Source of the DNA: Alistipes sp.
GTDB lineage: Bacteria > Bacteroidota > Bacteroidia > Bacteroidales > Rikenellaceae
Reading direction: 5' to 3'
Assembly (NCBI GenBank): GCA_029060215.1
Contig: JAIDUK010000003.1
Span: 1-64,000 of the forward strand
Length of the DNA: 64,000 nt
Shown here in pieces: positions 56,008 through 64,000 of this stretch (position 1 is the stretch's first letter; each line of letters opens with the position of its first letter). A model generated the notes under the pieces. The model ran no database searches. It saw nothing but the letters and a program-made list of their open reading frames with translations, and was not told where the DNA came from. Position numbers and translations under genes: made by a program.

Positions 56008-57481
56008 GGCTCAAGAACTCGACGGAAGTGCGGATATGGGGATACATGACCGTGTCGTCGTCGATGAACGGCACCTGCTTGCGGTAATCGGCCAACAATC
56101 GCTCCAACACGGGCGAAGTGCGCAGCGGACGGCGGAACTCGAACGCCTGCGCGGCGTTGAAGAGCTCGATGGCGAGCACGCGGCGCGTGTTGCAGACCAC
56201 GCGGAAGAGCTTGGTGGCGGCATTGGAACCCATGCTGACGTGGTCCTCCTGCCCCTGCGACGAAGGGATGGAATCGACCGACGCGGGCATGCAAAGCCCC
56301 TTGGACTGGCTGACGATCGACGCCGCGGCATACTGCGGAATCATGAACCCGCTGTTGAGCCCGGGCTTGGCCACGAGGAAACTGGGCAGCCCGCGCGAAC
56401 CGGAAATCAACTTGTAGATGCGCCGCTCGGAGATATTGCCCAACTCGGCGACGGCGACGGCCAGAAAATCCATGGCGAGGGCGATGGGCTGGCCGTGGAA
56501 ATTGCCGGCCGAAACGACCATATCCTCGTCGGGGAAAACGGTGGGATTGTCGGTGGCGGAGTTGATCTCGGTGGTGAGGACCTGCTTGACATAAGCGATC
56601 GTATCTTTCGATGCGCCATGCACTTGTGGGATGCAGCGGAACGAATAGGGATCCTGCACGTGCTCCTTGGGCCGGGCGATCATCTCGCTGCCCTCCAACA
56701 GGCGGCGGAAATTGCAGGCCGTGGCGATCTGCCCCGCATGCGGCCGCACGGCGTGCACTTCGTGGCAGAAAGGCTCGGGGCGCCCGTCGAACGCTTCGAG
56801 CGAGAGGGCCCCGATGGTGTCGGCCCACTCGCTGAGCCGCTCGGCCTCGATGACCGACCACACGCCGTAGGCGCTCATGAACTGCGTGCCGTTGAGCAGG
56901 GCCAACCCCTCTTTGGACTGCAACTCGATGGGCTGCCACGCCATTTCGGCCAACACCTCCGACGCGGGGCGGACCTCGCCCCTATGCACCACCTCGCCGA
57001 GCCCCAGAAGCGGCAGGCTCATGTGGGCCAACGGCGCCAGATCGCCCGAAGCACCGAGCGAACCCTGCTGGTAGATGACGGGCAGTATGTCGTTGTTGAA
57101 GAAGTCGATAAGCCGCTCGACGGTGGCGAGCTGCACGCCCGAATGGCCGTAGGCGAGCGACTGGATCTTGAGCAGCAGGATAAGCCGCACGACCTCGGCC
57201 GGAACCGGCTCGCCCGTACCGCAGGCATGCGACATGACGAGGTTTTTCTGCAAGGCGGCCAAGTCGTCGCGCCCGACCGAAATGTTGCACAGCGACCCGA
57301 AACCGGTGGTGATGCCGTAGATGGGCCGCTCGGGGTTGAGCATCTTGCGGTCGAGGTACTCGCGGCAGCGGACGATGCGCGCCCGGGCGTCGTCGGAAAG
57401 GGCCAGCCGGAGATGCTTTTCGAGGATCTCGCGGACCCTGCCGACGGAAAGATGCTCGGCGGAAATATAATGAAGCTCCAT
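55991..57481 (-). CDS. hutH: histidine ammonia-lyase
   Basis: YGITTGFGSLCN; GSLGASGDLAPLAHMSLPLLG (ASG MIO motif). Confidence 0.96.
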   Translation of the reverse strand: MELHYISAEHLSVGRVREILEKHLRLALSDDARARIVRCREYLDRKMLNPERPIYGITTGFGSLCNISVGRDDLAALQKNLVMSHACGTGEPVPAEVVRLILLLKIQSLAYGHSGVQLATVERLIDFFNNDILPVIYQQGSLGASGDLAPLAHMSLPLLGLGEVVHRGEVRPASEVLAEMAWQPIELQSKEGLALLNGTQFMSAYGVWSVIEAERLSEWADTIGALSLEAFDGRPEPFCHEVHAVRPHAGQIATACNFRRLLEGSEMIARPKEHVQDPYSFRCIPQVHGASKDTIAYVKQVLTTEINSATDNPTVFPDEDMVVSAGNFHGQPIALAMDFLAVAVAELGNISERRIYKLISGSRGLPSFLVAKPGLNSGFMIPQYAAASIVSQSKGLCMPASVDSIPSSQGQEDHVSMGSNAATKLFRVVCNTRRVLAIELFNAAQAFEFRRPLRTSPVLERLLADYRKQVPFIDDDTVMYPHIRTSVEFLSHENPR

Positions 57482-57503
57482 AGGAATTAAAACGTTTTAG
57501 CAA

Positions 57504-59519
57504 TCAGTTTTTCAATGCGTTGCGAATCAAATCGTCGTCGGCGAAGTTGGGAAGCGTGACCCGGAGTTCGGGCGTGCGCTCCATCTGACGGCGGATGGCC
57601 GACAAAGCCCCCTCGTTGCGGGCCCAACCGCGGCGCGCGATGCCGTTGTTGACGTCCCAGAAGAGCATCTCGCGGATGCGGCGCTCGGAATCGGCCGAAC
57701 CGTCGATGACCATGCCGAAACCGCCGTTGACGACCTCGCCCCACCCTACGCCGCCGCCGTTGTGGATCGAAACCCACGTAGCGCCGCGGAACGAATCGCC
57801 GATGACGTTATGCACGGCCATGTCGGCCGTATGGGCCGACCCGTCGTAGATGTTGGAAGTCTCGCGGTAAGGCGAATCGGTGCCGGAGACGTCGTGGTGG
57901 TCGCGGCCCAGCACGACGGGAGCCGAAAGCCGCCCGTCGGCGATGGCGCGGTTGAAAGCCAGCGCGATCTGGGTGCGCCCCTCGCAATCGGCGTAGAGGA
58001 TGCGGGCCTGCGACCCGACGACGAGCTTGTTGCGCCCGGCCTCGCGGATCCAATGGATGTTGTCGTCGAGCTGCCCGCGGATATCCTCGGGCGCCGTCTG
58101 TCTCAGACGCTCCAACACCTCGGCGGCGAGCCGGTCGGTGAGCTCCAGATCCTCGGGGCGGCCGGAAGTGCAGACCCAACGGAAGGGGCCGAAACCGTAG
58201 TCGAAGAACATGGGCCCCATGATGTCCTGCACGTAAGAGGGATAGCGGAACCGCCCGCCCTCGGCGACGACGGCGGCCCCGGCGCGCGAAGCCTCCAAGA
58301 GGAAAGCGTTGCCGTAGTCGAAGAAATACATGCCGCGCGCGGTGAGACGGTTGATGGCATCGGCCTGACGGCGAAGCGATTCCTGCACGCACTCGCGGAA
58401 ACGCCCGGGCTCCTCGGCCATCATCTTGTTGGAAGCCTCGTAGCTCAAGCCGACGGGGTAATAACCGCCCGCCCACGGGTTGTGGAGCGAAGTCTGGTCG
58501 GACCCGAGGTCGACGGCGATCTGCTCGGCGGCGAGCCGCTCCCAAAGGTCGACGACGTTGCCGACGTAAGCCAGCGAAACGACCTCTTTCTTGCTGACGG
58601 CCTGCCGGATACGGGGAATCAATTCATCCAGCGATTCATGCAGCTCGTCGACCCACCCCTGCTCGAAACGTTTGACCGCGGCCTTGGGGTTGATCTCGGC
58701 GATGACCGAGACGACGCCCGAGATATTGCCCGCCTTGGGCTGGGCGCCCGACATGCCGCCGAGGCCCGAGGAGACGAACAACATGCCGCGCGTATCCTTG
58801 CGGCCGTTCGTGAAACGCTTGCGGGCGGCGTTAAGCACGGTGATGGTGGTGCCGTGGACGATGCCCTGCGGCCCGATGTACATGTAGGACCCGGCGGTCA
58901 TCTGCCCGTACTGCGAGACGCCGAGGGCGTTCATACGCTCCCAATCGTCGGGCTTGGAGTAATTGGGGATGACCATGCCGTTGGTGACGACGACGCGCGG
59001 AGCATCGGGGTGCGACGGAAAGAGCCCGAGCGGATGGCCGGAATACATGACCAGCGTCTGCCGGTCGGTCATCTCGGAGAGGTACTGCATGGTCAGCCTG
59101 TACTGCGCCCAATTCTGGAAGACGGCGCCGTTGCCGCCGTAGGTAATGAGCTCGTGGGGATGCTGCGCCACGGCCTTGTCGAGGTTGTTCTGAATCATCA
59201 TCATGATGGCCGCGGCCTGCCGACAGCGGGCAGGATAATGGTCGATGGGCCGGGCGTACATCTCGTAGTCGGGCCGCAGGCGGTACATGTAGATGCGTCC
59301 GTAGCGGTGCAACTCCTCGGCGAACTCCTTGGCCAAGAGGGCGTGGTGCTTCTCGGGGAAGTAACGCAGGGCGTTCCTGAGAGCGAGCGCCTGCTCCTCG
59401 GGCGAGAGGATCGGCTTGCGGCGGGGCGCATGGCTGATCTGCTTGTCGTAGGGCTTGGCGGCGGGAAGCCGGTCGGGAATCCCGGCGCGGATGTCGTCCT
59501 GAAACTCTTGCAAAGTCAT
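57504..59519 (-). CDS. hutU: urocanate hydratase
   Basis: YGGNGAVFQNWAQYRLTMQYLSEMTDRQTLVMYSGHPLGLFPSHPDAPRVVVTNGMVIP; start MTLQEFQDDI. Confidence 0.96.
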   Translation of the reverse strand: MTLQEFQDDIRAGIPDRLPAAKPYDKQISHAPRRKPILSPEEQALALRNALRYFPEKHHALLAKEFAEELHRYGRIYMYRLRPDYEMYARPIDHYPARCRQAAAIMMMIQNNLDKAVAQHPHELITYGGNGAVFQNWAQYRLTMQYLSEMTDRQTLVMYSGHPLGLFPSHPDAPRVVVTNGMVIPNYSKPDDWERMNALGVSQYGQMTAGSYMYIGPQGIVHGTTITVLNAARKRFTNGRKDTRGMLFVSSGLGGMSGAQPKAGNISGVVSVIAEINPKAAVKRFEQGWVDELHESLDELIPRIRQAVSKKEVVSLAYVGNVVDLWERLAAEQIAVDLGSDQTSLHNPWAGGYYPVGLSYEASNKMMAEEPGRFRECVQESLRRQADAINRLTARGMYFFDYGNAFLLEASRAGAAVVAEGGRFRYPSYVQDIMGPMFFDYGFGPFRWVCTSGRPEDLELTDRLAAEVLERLRQTAPEDIRGQLDDNIHWIREAGRNKLVVGSQARILYADCEGRTQIALAFNRAIADGRLSAPVVLGRDHHDVSGTDSPYRETSNIYDGSAHTADMAVHNVIGDSFRGATWVSIHNGGGVGWGEVVNGGFGMVIDGSADSERRIREMLFWDVNNGIARRGWARNEGALSAIRRQMERTPELRVTLPNFADDDLIRNALKN

Positions 59520-59527
59520 ATCGGGGG

Positions 59528-61228
59528 CTATTTGATTTTGGATTCGACGATGGCGAGCACCTCCTGCTCGCGGCGCCCGGCCTCGGCAGCCAACGCTTCG
59601 GCTTCGGCGACGAGGGCCTCGGCGACGGCGCGGTCCTTCAACCCGGCGGCATTGATCTTGACGTTGAGACAAGCCCCCAACACGGCGCTGCGGGCGGCCA
59701 AGGCCCCTACCCCGGCATCGGAAACGGAATTGGGGTTGCCCTCGGCGGCCATGGCCTGCACGAGGTCGAAGACCTGCGCGGCGGCTTTCATGGTGCGGAG
59801 CGGCACCTGCGTGGCGTAGAGCGTAGCGGCCTGCAAAGCCTCGCTGCGGGCGGCTTTCTCCTCGTCGGTGGACTTGGGCATGGCGAAGACGTCCATGATG
59901 CGGTTGAAAGCGGCGGTATCCTCGTCGACGAGGTGCAACAACTCGGCGAGGAGAAGCTGCCCCCGGTCGGCCCAATCGGAGAACTCCTCCCAACGCTCGT
60001 CCCATCCGGCCTTGTGGGCCGAAAGGTTGGCGACCATGGTGCCGAGCGCAGCACCCAAAGCCCCCATATAAGCAGAGATGGAACCGCCGCCGGGAGCGGG
60101 AGACTCGCTGGCTGTTTCCTCGGCAAAGCACTTGCATGTGAGGTCGATAAGACGCTTCTTCTGAACATCCGCTTCAAGCAAGTACTCGATGACCTTCTCC
60201 TCGGGAACGAACGGCTTCAGATCGCCCAGCCCCATGGACTTGACGGCCGTGCGGACGATCTCCTCCTCGGCGATGCCGGTAGACCGATGCTGCTTGCGCA
60301 AGAAATATTTCCCGGCCTCGACGAGCGCCCGCTTGGGAACGAGCCCGACGATCTCGGTGCCGGTGACGCGGACGCCGCGGGCGTCGGCCTTGCGGCAGAC
60401 CTCGTCGAAAGCAACGTGTAGAGGAGTGGTGCCGATGTCGGTGATGTTCATCGAAACCTGCGCGATGCCGTACTCCTCGATGAACCAGCCGATGGCCTTG
60501 GTAGCCTTGAGCGTACCGGGCTGCATGAGGGGATTGCCTTGGGCATCCTTGCGGATCTTGCCGACGATGGGGTTGCCCTCGCGCAGAGGACGCCCCTTCT
60601 CGCGGACGTCGAACGCGATGGCGTTGGCGCGGCGGGTAGAAGTGGTATTGAGGTTGAAATTGACGGCTATCAAGAAATCGCGGGCCCCGACGGTGGTGGC
60701 GCCGGTGCGGGCGACCCCGTCGTCGTAGGGCCGGGCCCCGAAATCGGGTGCGGAATCGGCGTGCGCCAACTTCTCGGGCAAAGCCTCGTACTCCCCGGCG
60801 CGGCAGACGGCCAGATTCTTGCGCTCGGGACGGAAGGCGGCGGCCTCGTAACAATAGGTGGGGATCCGCAACTCGTCGGCGATGCGCTTGGCCAGATCGC
60901 GCGACAAAGCGGCGCACTCCTCCAATGTGATGCCGGAAATGGGAATCAACGGCAGGACGTCGGTAGCCCCCATACGCGGATGGGCCCCCTTGTGGTGCCG
61001 CATGTCGATGAGCTCGGCGGCGCGCCCGACCCCCCGAAAAGCGGCCTCGACGACCGCCTCGGGCGACCCGACGAAGGTGACGACGGTGCGGTTGGTGGCT
61101 TCGCCGGGATCGACGTCCAACACCTTGACGCCGCCTGCCTGCTCGATGGCCGAAACGATCTGCCGGATCACCTCCCGGTCGCGCCCCTCGCTGAAATTGG
61201 GGACGCACTCTACGATTCTCTGCTCCAT
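59528..61228 (-). CDS. ftcD: bifunctional glutamate formimidoyltransferase/formimidoyltetrahydrofolate cyclodeaminase
   Basis: VECVPNFSEGRDREVIRQIVSAIEQ...RMGATDVLPLIPISG; C-terminal cyclodeaminase SPAPGGGSISAYMGALGAALGTMVANL. Confidence 0.95.
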   Translation of the reverse strand: MEQRIVECVPNFSEGRDREVIRQIVSAIEQAGGVKVLDVDPGEATNRTVVTFVGSPEAVVEAAFRGVGRAAELIDMRHHKGAHPRMGATDVLPLIPISGITLEECAALSRDLAKRIADELRIPTYCYEAAAFRPERKNLAVCRAGEYEALPEKLAHADSAPDFGARPYDDGVARTGATTVGARDFLIAVNFNLNTTSTRRANAIAFDVREKGRPLREGNPIVGKIRKDAQGNPLMQPGTLKATKAIGWFIEEYGIAQVSMNITDIGTTPLHVAFDEVCRKADARGVRVTGTEIVGLVPKRALVEAGKYFLRKQHRSTGIAEEEIVRTAVKSMGLGDLKPFVPEEKVIEYLLEADVQKKRLIDLTCKCFAEETASESPAPGGGSISAYMGALGAALGTMVANLSAHKAGWDERWEEFSDWADRGQLLLAELLHLVDEDTAAFNRIMDVFAMPKSTDEEKAARSEALQAATLYATQVPLRTMKAAAQVFDLVQAMAAEGNPNSVSDAGVGALAARSAVLGACLNVKINAAGLKDRAVAEALVAEAEALAAEAGRREQEVLAIVESKIK

Positions 61229-61435
61229 AGACTATGCTGTATGATGATTGATTGCGAACCTATACAAATGTAGGAATTTTTCGGCAGACGGACAACAAAT
61301 CGTCCATTTTCATGCGGGATATGGCGTTGACGAAAAAAGCCCGGCGCCTTGCGGCACCGGGCGGAAAGCAGCCGGAAAAGGAAGCATGGAAGTTTCCGAC
61401 AAACCGAGCCACGGCACGGAAACCTCCCGGACGGA

Positions 61436-63439
61436 TCAACGCTTGCCGATGGTCAACACGACCCCGGCCGTGACCCAAGCGCGTGGCAGCGGAATGCCGC
61501 CCATGTCGCAATAATCGGTGTCGGTGATGTTGGTGCCGTCGACGTAGACACGGCAGATCCCCTTCTCCCAAGCCAGACGGGCGTCCAAGAGGAAGAACGG
61601 CGCGAAATCGCGCGTCTCGGAAACGGAACTGTCGCCGGGGACGGGATAATAGGAATAACTGCCGTTGCGGTCGGCGACGGTGGCGGTCAACGCGAACGAC
61701 ATCCGCCGCAAGAACCGCACCTCGCCCGCCAAGACGGCCTTGTGCCGGAGAAAATCCATGGCGCTCTTGGCGATAAGGTCGGAACTGCGGTCGATGGAGA
61801 TGAACGCATAGGACAACGTCAACCGCCGCAAAACACCGGAAGCGGAAGCGTAACCGCCCGCCAACTCGACGCCGAAAGTGTCGAGCGCACTGCTCTGCTC
61901 GGAATGCCACTTGCCGCGCCACGCCTCGACGGGATCGTCGTCGGGGTGCCACACCCAATCGATGATGTCGCGCCCGGCCCGATAATAACCCGACGCCGAC
62001 GCGAACCAACGTCCTCGGGCATACTCGGCGCCCGCACGTACGGTGACGGCCTTCTCGGGGACAAGGTCGAGGTTGTTGATCTGGGCGGGCGACGAATAAT
62101 AAAGGTCGGTGAAAGTGGGCAACCGCATGGACTGCGACGCCCCGACGCTCAAGCGCAACCCCTCGACGGGCGTATACCCCCCGGAGAGGTTCCACAAAGC
62201 GGCCGGACCGTAGGGCGTGAAACTGGCGCCGCCGGACAAGGCGACGTCGAAACGCTGCCACTGCTTGGTATGGCGCAGGAAAAGGTTGCCGGTATGGCGG
62301 GCCTTGGCCTTGGTATAATCGCCGTTGGGAACGGCCAAAGGCTCGCCGAGGTTGGTGCTGTAGATGTGGTGGAAAGCGTAGTCGCCGCCGAGGGTGGTGG
62401 TACCGCCGACCCACGAACAATCGACCCACGCCTTGGCCCCGACATGGTCGGTATTGTGGCGATTCATGGGAGTGCCGCGCGTCCAATCGTAACGGTCGAA
62501 GTTCTTGCGGTAACTGGCGGCGGCGCCCACGGAGAAACGCCCGGCCTGCCGAAGCCACCTGAGCGAAGCCAACGCCGTGGAAGTATGCTCCCACTGCTCG
62601 GGATTGTACGCGGCGTAGAAACCGTTGGACCCGAAGGCGCGGTTCTGATAACCGGCCTGAAAATCGAAGAACCCGGCCCGCGGAGCCTCGTAGGTCAGAC
62701 GGGCGAAAGCGTTGTAGGTATCGAAATCGGTATTGTGGCGGTAACCGTCGCTGCGCCTGTAGGAAGCGGCGCCCAAGAGGGAGAGACGCCCGTCGGTGAA
62801 CCCGCCCGAGAGATTGGCGTAGGCGTAGCCGTACTGCCCGCCGGCCCCCTCGAACCGCAGATAACGCGGCAGAAGCGGAGCCGTGCGGATATTGACGGCC
62901 CCGGCGTAGGCCCCGACCCCGGGGATGCCCTCGAGCAGATCGACGCCCGAAATGCAATCGAGGTCGACGGGCAACGAATGGGACTGGTGTCCGGTGCGGG
63001 CATCGGTGAAGTCGATGCCGTTGAGAAGAACCATGGTCTGGTCGAAAGAACCCCCGCGAATGGAGATGTCCGCCTGCGTACCCTTGCCCCCGCGCTCGCG
63101 AAGATCGACCGACGGAGCGGTGCGCAGAACGGCTTCGAGCGTCTGGTAAGGCGCGGAGCCCTGCGCTTTCCGGTCGAAAAGCGAGGTTTGCGACTGGACG
63201 CTGCGCAAAGGAGCCGCGAGGCTCCCGGAGACGCCGACCTCGCGGATCCGCAATTCGCGGAGAACCGCCGTAGTATCGGCATCCTGTGCAGATGCGCCCT
63301 GCGTCGCGAGCAAGAGAATGGACATCCCCACCGAGAGCACCCCGATCCGGACCGAACGGTGGAGACTGGCAAAAGCCGACCAGCCCTTGCGGTTCCACCG
63401 ACGCCAACAGGAAGCCTGTTTCGGAAGAATGTTTTTCAT
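61436..63439 (-). CDS. TonB-dependent receptor (BtuB-like plug/barrel)
   Basis: Plug RGGSFDQTMVLLNGIDFTDARTGHQSHSLPVDLDCISGVDLLEGIPGVGAYAGAVNIRT; start MKNILPKQ. Confidence 0.88.
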   Translation of the reverse strand: MKNILPKQASCWRRWNRKGWSAFASLHRSVRIGVLSVGMSILLLATQGASAQDADTTAVLRELRIREVGVSGSLAAPLRSVQSQTSLFDRKAQGSAPYQTLEAVLRTAPSVDLRERGGKGTQADISIRGGSFDQTMVLLNGIDFTDARTGHQSHSLPVDLDCISGVDLLEGIPGVGAYAGAVNIRTAPLLPRYLRFEGAGGQYGYAYANLSGGFTDGRLSLLGAASYRRSDGYRHNTDFDTYNAFARLTYEAPRAGFFDFQAGYQNRAFGSNGFYAAYNPEQWEHTSTALASLRWLRQAGRFSVGAAASYRKNFDRYDWTRGTPMNRHNTDHVGAKAWVDCSWVGGTTTLGGDYAFHHIYSTNLGEPLAVPNGDYTKAKARHTGNLFLRHTKQWQRFDVALSGGASFTPYGPAALWNLSGGYTPVEGLRLSVGASQSMRLPTFTDLYYSSPAQINNLDLVPEKAVTVRAGAEYARGRWFASASGYYRAGRDIIDWVWHPDDDPVEAWRGKWHSEQSSALDTFGVELAGGYASASGVLRRLTLSYAFISIDRSSDLIAKSAMDFLRHKAVLAGEVRFLRRMSFALTATVADRNGSYSYYPVPGDSSVSETRDFAPFFLLDARLAWEKGICRVYVDGTNITDTDYCDMGGIPLPRAWVTAGVVLTIGKR

Positions 63440-63544
63440 GCTTGGTTTGAAATTAGTAGATAATGAAAAAACGGCGGTCGGGAACGAGTCCGGCTGCGAG
63501 CCGCGTTCCAAACCGCCGCGAAGATACACAATTTCGGGATATTA

Positions 63545-64000
63545 CTACTTGCCGGCCGCCTGTTTTTCGACCTTGGCGAGCCACGAAGGGTATTTCTTCA
63601 ACACCTTGTTGCCCCAATCGCTGAACCACGAATACCCGGAACGCCGCTCGGCGGGCATCTCGGCCAAGGAATAGACCTTGACGCCCTCGCGCGTACAAAG
63701 GAAAAACTCGTCGCGGCCGAGCTCGTAATAACGCGACCAGATGGGGTCGGCATCGGGATCGTCGAGCAAATAACGGTCCCGCTTGACGGAACGGTCCTCG
63801 GGCAGCCCCTCGGGGACGGCGACCGTGACGACGCGCTTGCCGGTGATCTTGGTCTTGTCGAACCAAGCGACGGCCGCCTTCACGGCCTCGACGACCTCGG
63901 GCGAAGGCTTGCGGATGCGCATGAGGAGCATGACGATATTGGCGCTCTCGTTGGCCGACAAAGCGGGCAACTCGTAAGACCGCGCCTTGACGGGCTGCAA
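63545..64000 (-). CDS. pectate lyase (PL10-like), 3' part, truncated by window edge
   Basis: PSPEVVEAVKAAVAWFDKTKITGKRV...DPDADPIWSRYYELGRDEFFLCTREGVKVYSLAEMPAERRSGYSWFSDWG. Confidence 0.7.
   Translation of the reverse strand: MQPVKARSYELPALSANESANIVMLLMRIRKPSPEVVEAVKAAVAWFDKTKITGKRVVTVAVPEGLPEDRSVKRDRYLLDDPDADPIWSRYYELGRDEFFLCTREGVKVYSLAEMPAERRSGYSWFSDWGNKVLKKYPSWLAKVEKQAAGK

Noticed and set aside
57762-59819. Long plus-strand ORF opposite hutU/ftcD (685 aa) and the 61349..63463 plus ORF opposite the TonB receptor
   Set aside because: Antisense shadow ORFs of strongly conserved genes.
1-64000. CRISPR arrays, tRNA or rRNA genes
   Set aside because: No regularly spaced direct repeats and no cloverleaf/rRNA sequence recognised; the TTCGA-containing stretch near 37600 does not form a T-arm.

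Overview
Bacteroidota-type chromosome (Alistipes-like gene content and TTTG/TAnnTTTG promoters; taxonomy is inference). About 0.1-32.6 kb is a mosaic prophage or integrated element with an HK97-type minus-strand morphogenesis block (TerS, TerL, portal, protease, capsid, head-tail joining proteins, major tail protein, tail chaperones with a classic A_AAA_AAC -1 frameshift site). It also has plus-strand tail-fibre genes, a tyrosine integrase, replication genes, Fic, RteC-like and Vat-like acetyltransferase genes. Several cargo cassettes interrupt the morphogenesis block: (i) Dcm methyltransferase + GHKL-ATPase/TIR fusion + Vsr between TerL and portal; (ii) two stacked, oppositely oriented 'morons' between protease and capsid (GHKL ATPase + STAS-like DUF4325 pair; DUF6922-like + truncated AbiEii-type toxin), each ending in a terminator that abuts a copy of the protease C-terminal coding sequence; (iii) an AAA ATPase flanked by a duplicated TerS 5' end. 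About 32.8-37.3 kb is an ArsR/ArsF/ArsG/thioredoxin/permease operon with repeated candidate ArsR operators. From 37.8 kb on the sequence looks like ordinary high-GC host chromosome: cobalamin riboswitch with three surface lipoproteins, radical SAM + UbiA pair, redox genes, TonB receptor + ECF S component, AraC, cupin, the histidine utilisation operon (hutI, hutH, hutU, ftcD), a second TonB receptor and the 3' part of a PL10-like pectate lyase gene. All calls are from reading the sequence and family knowledge; no searches were run.
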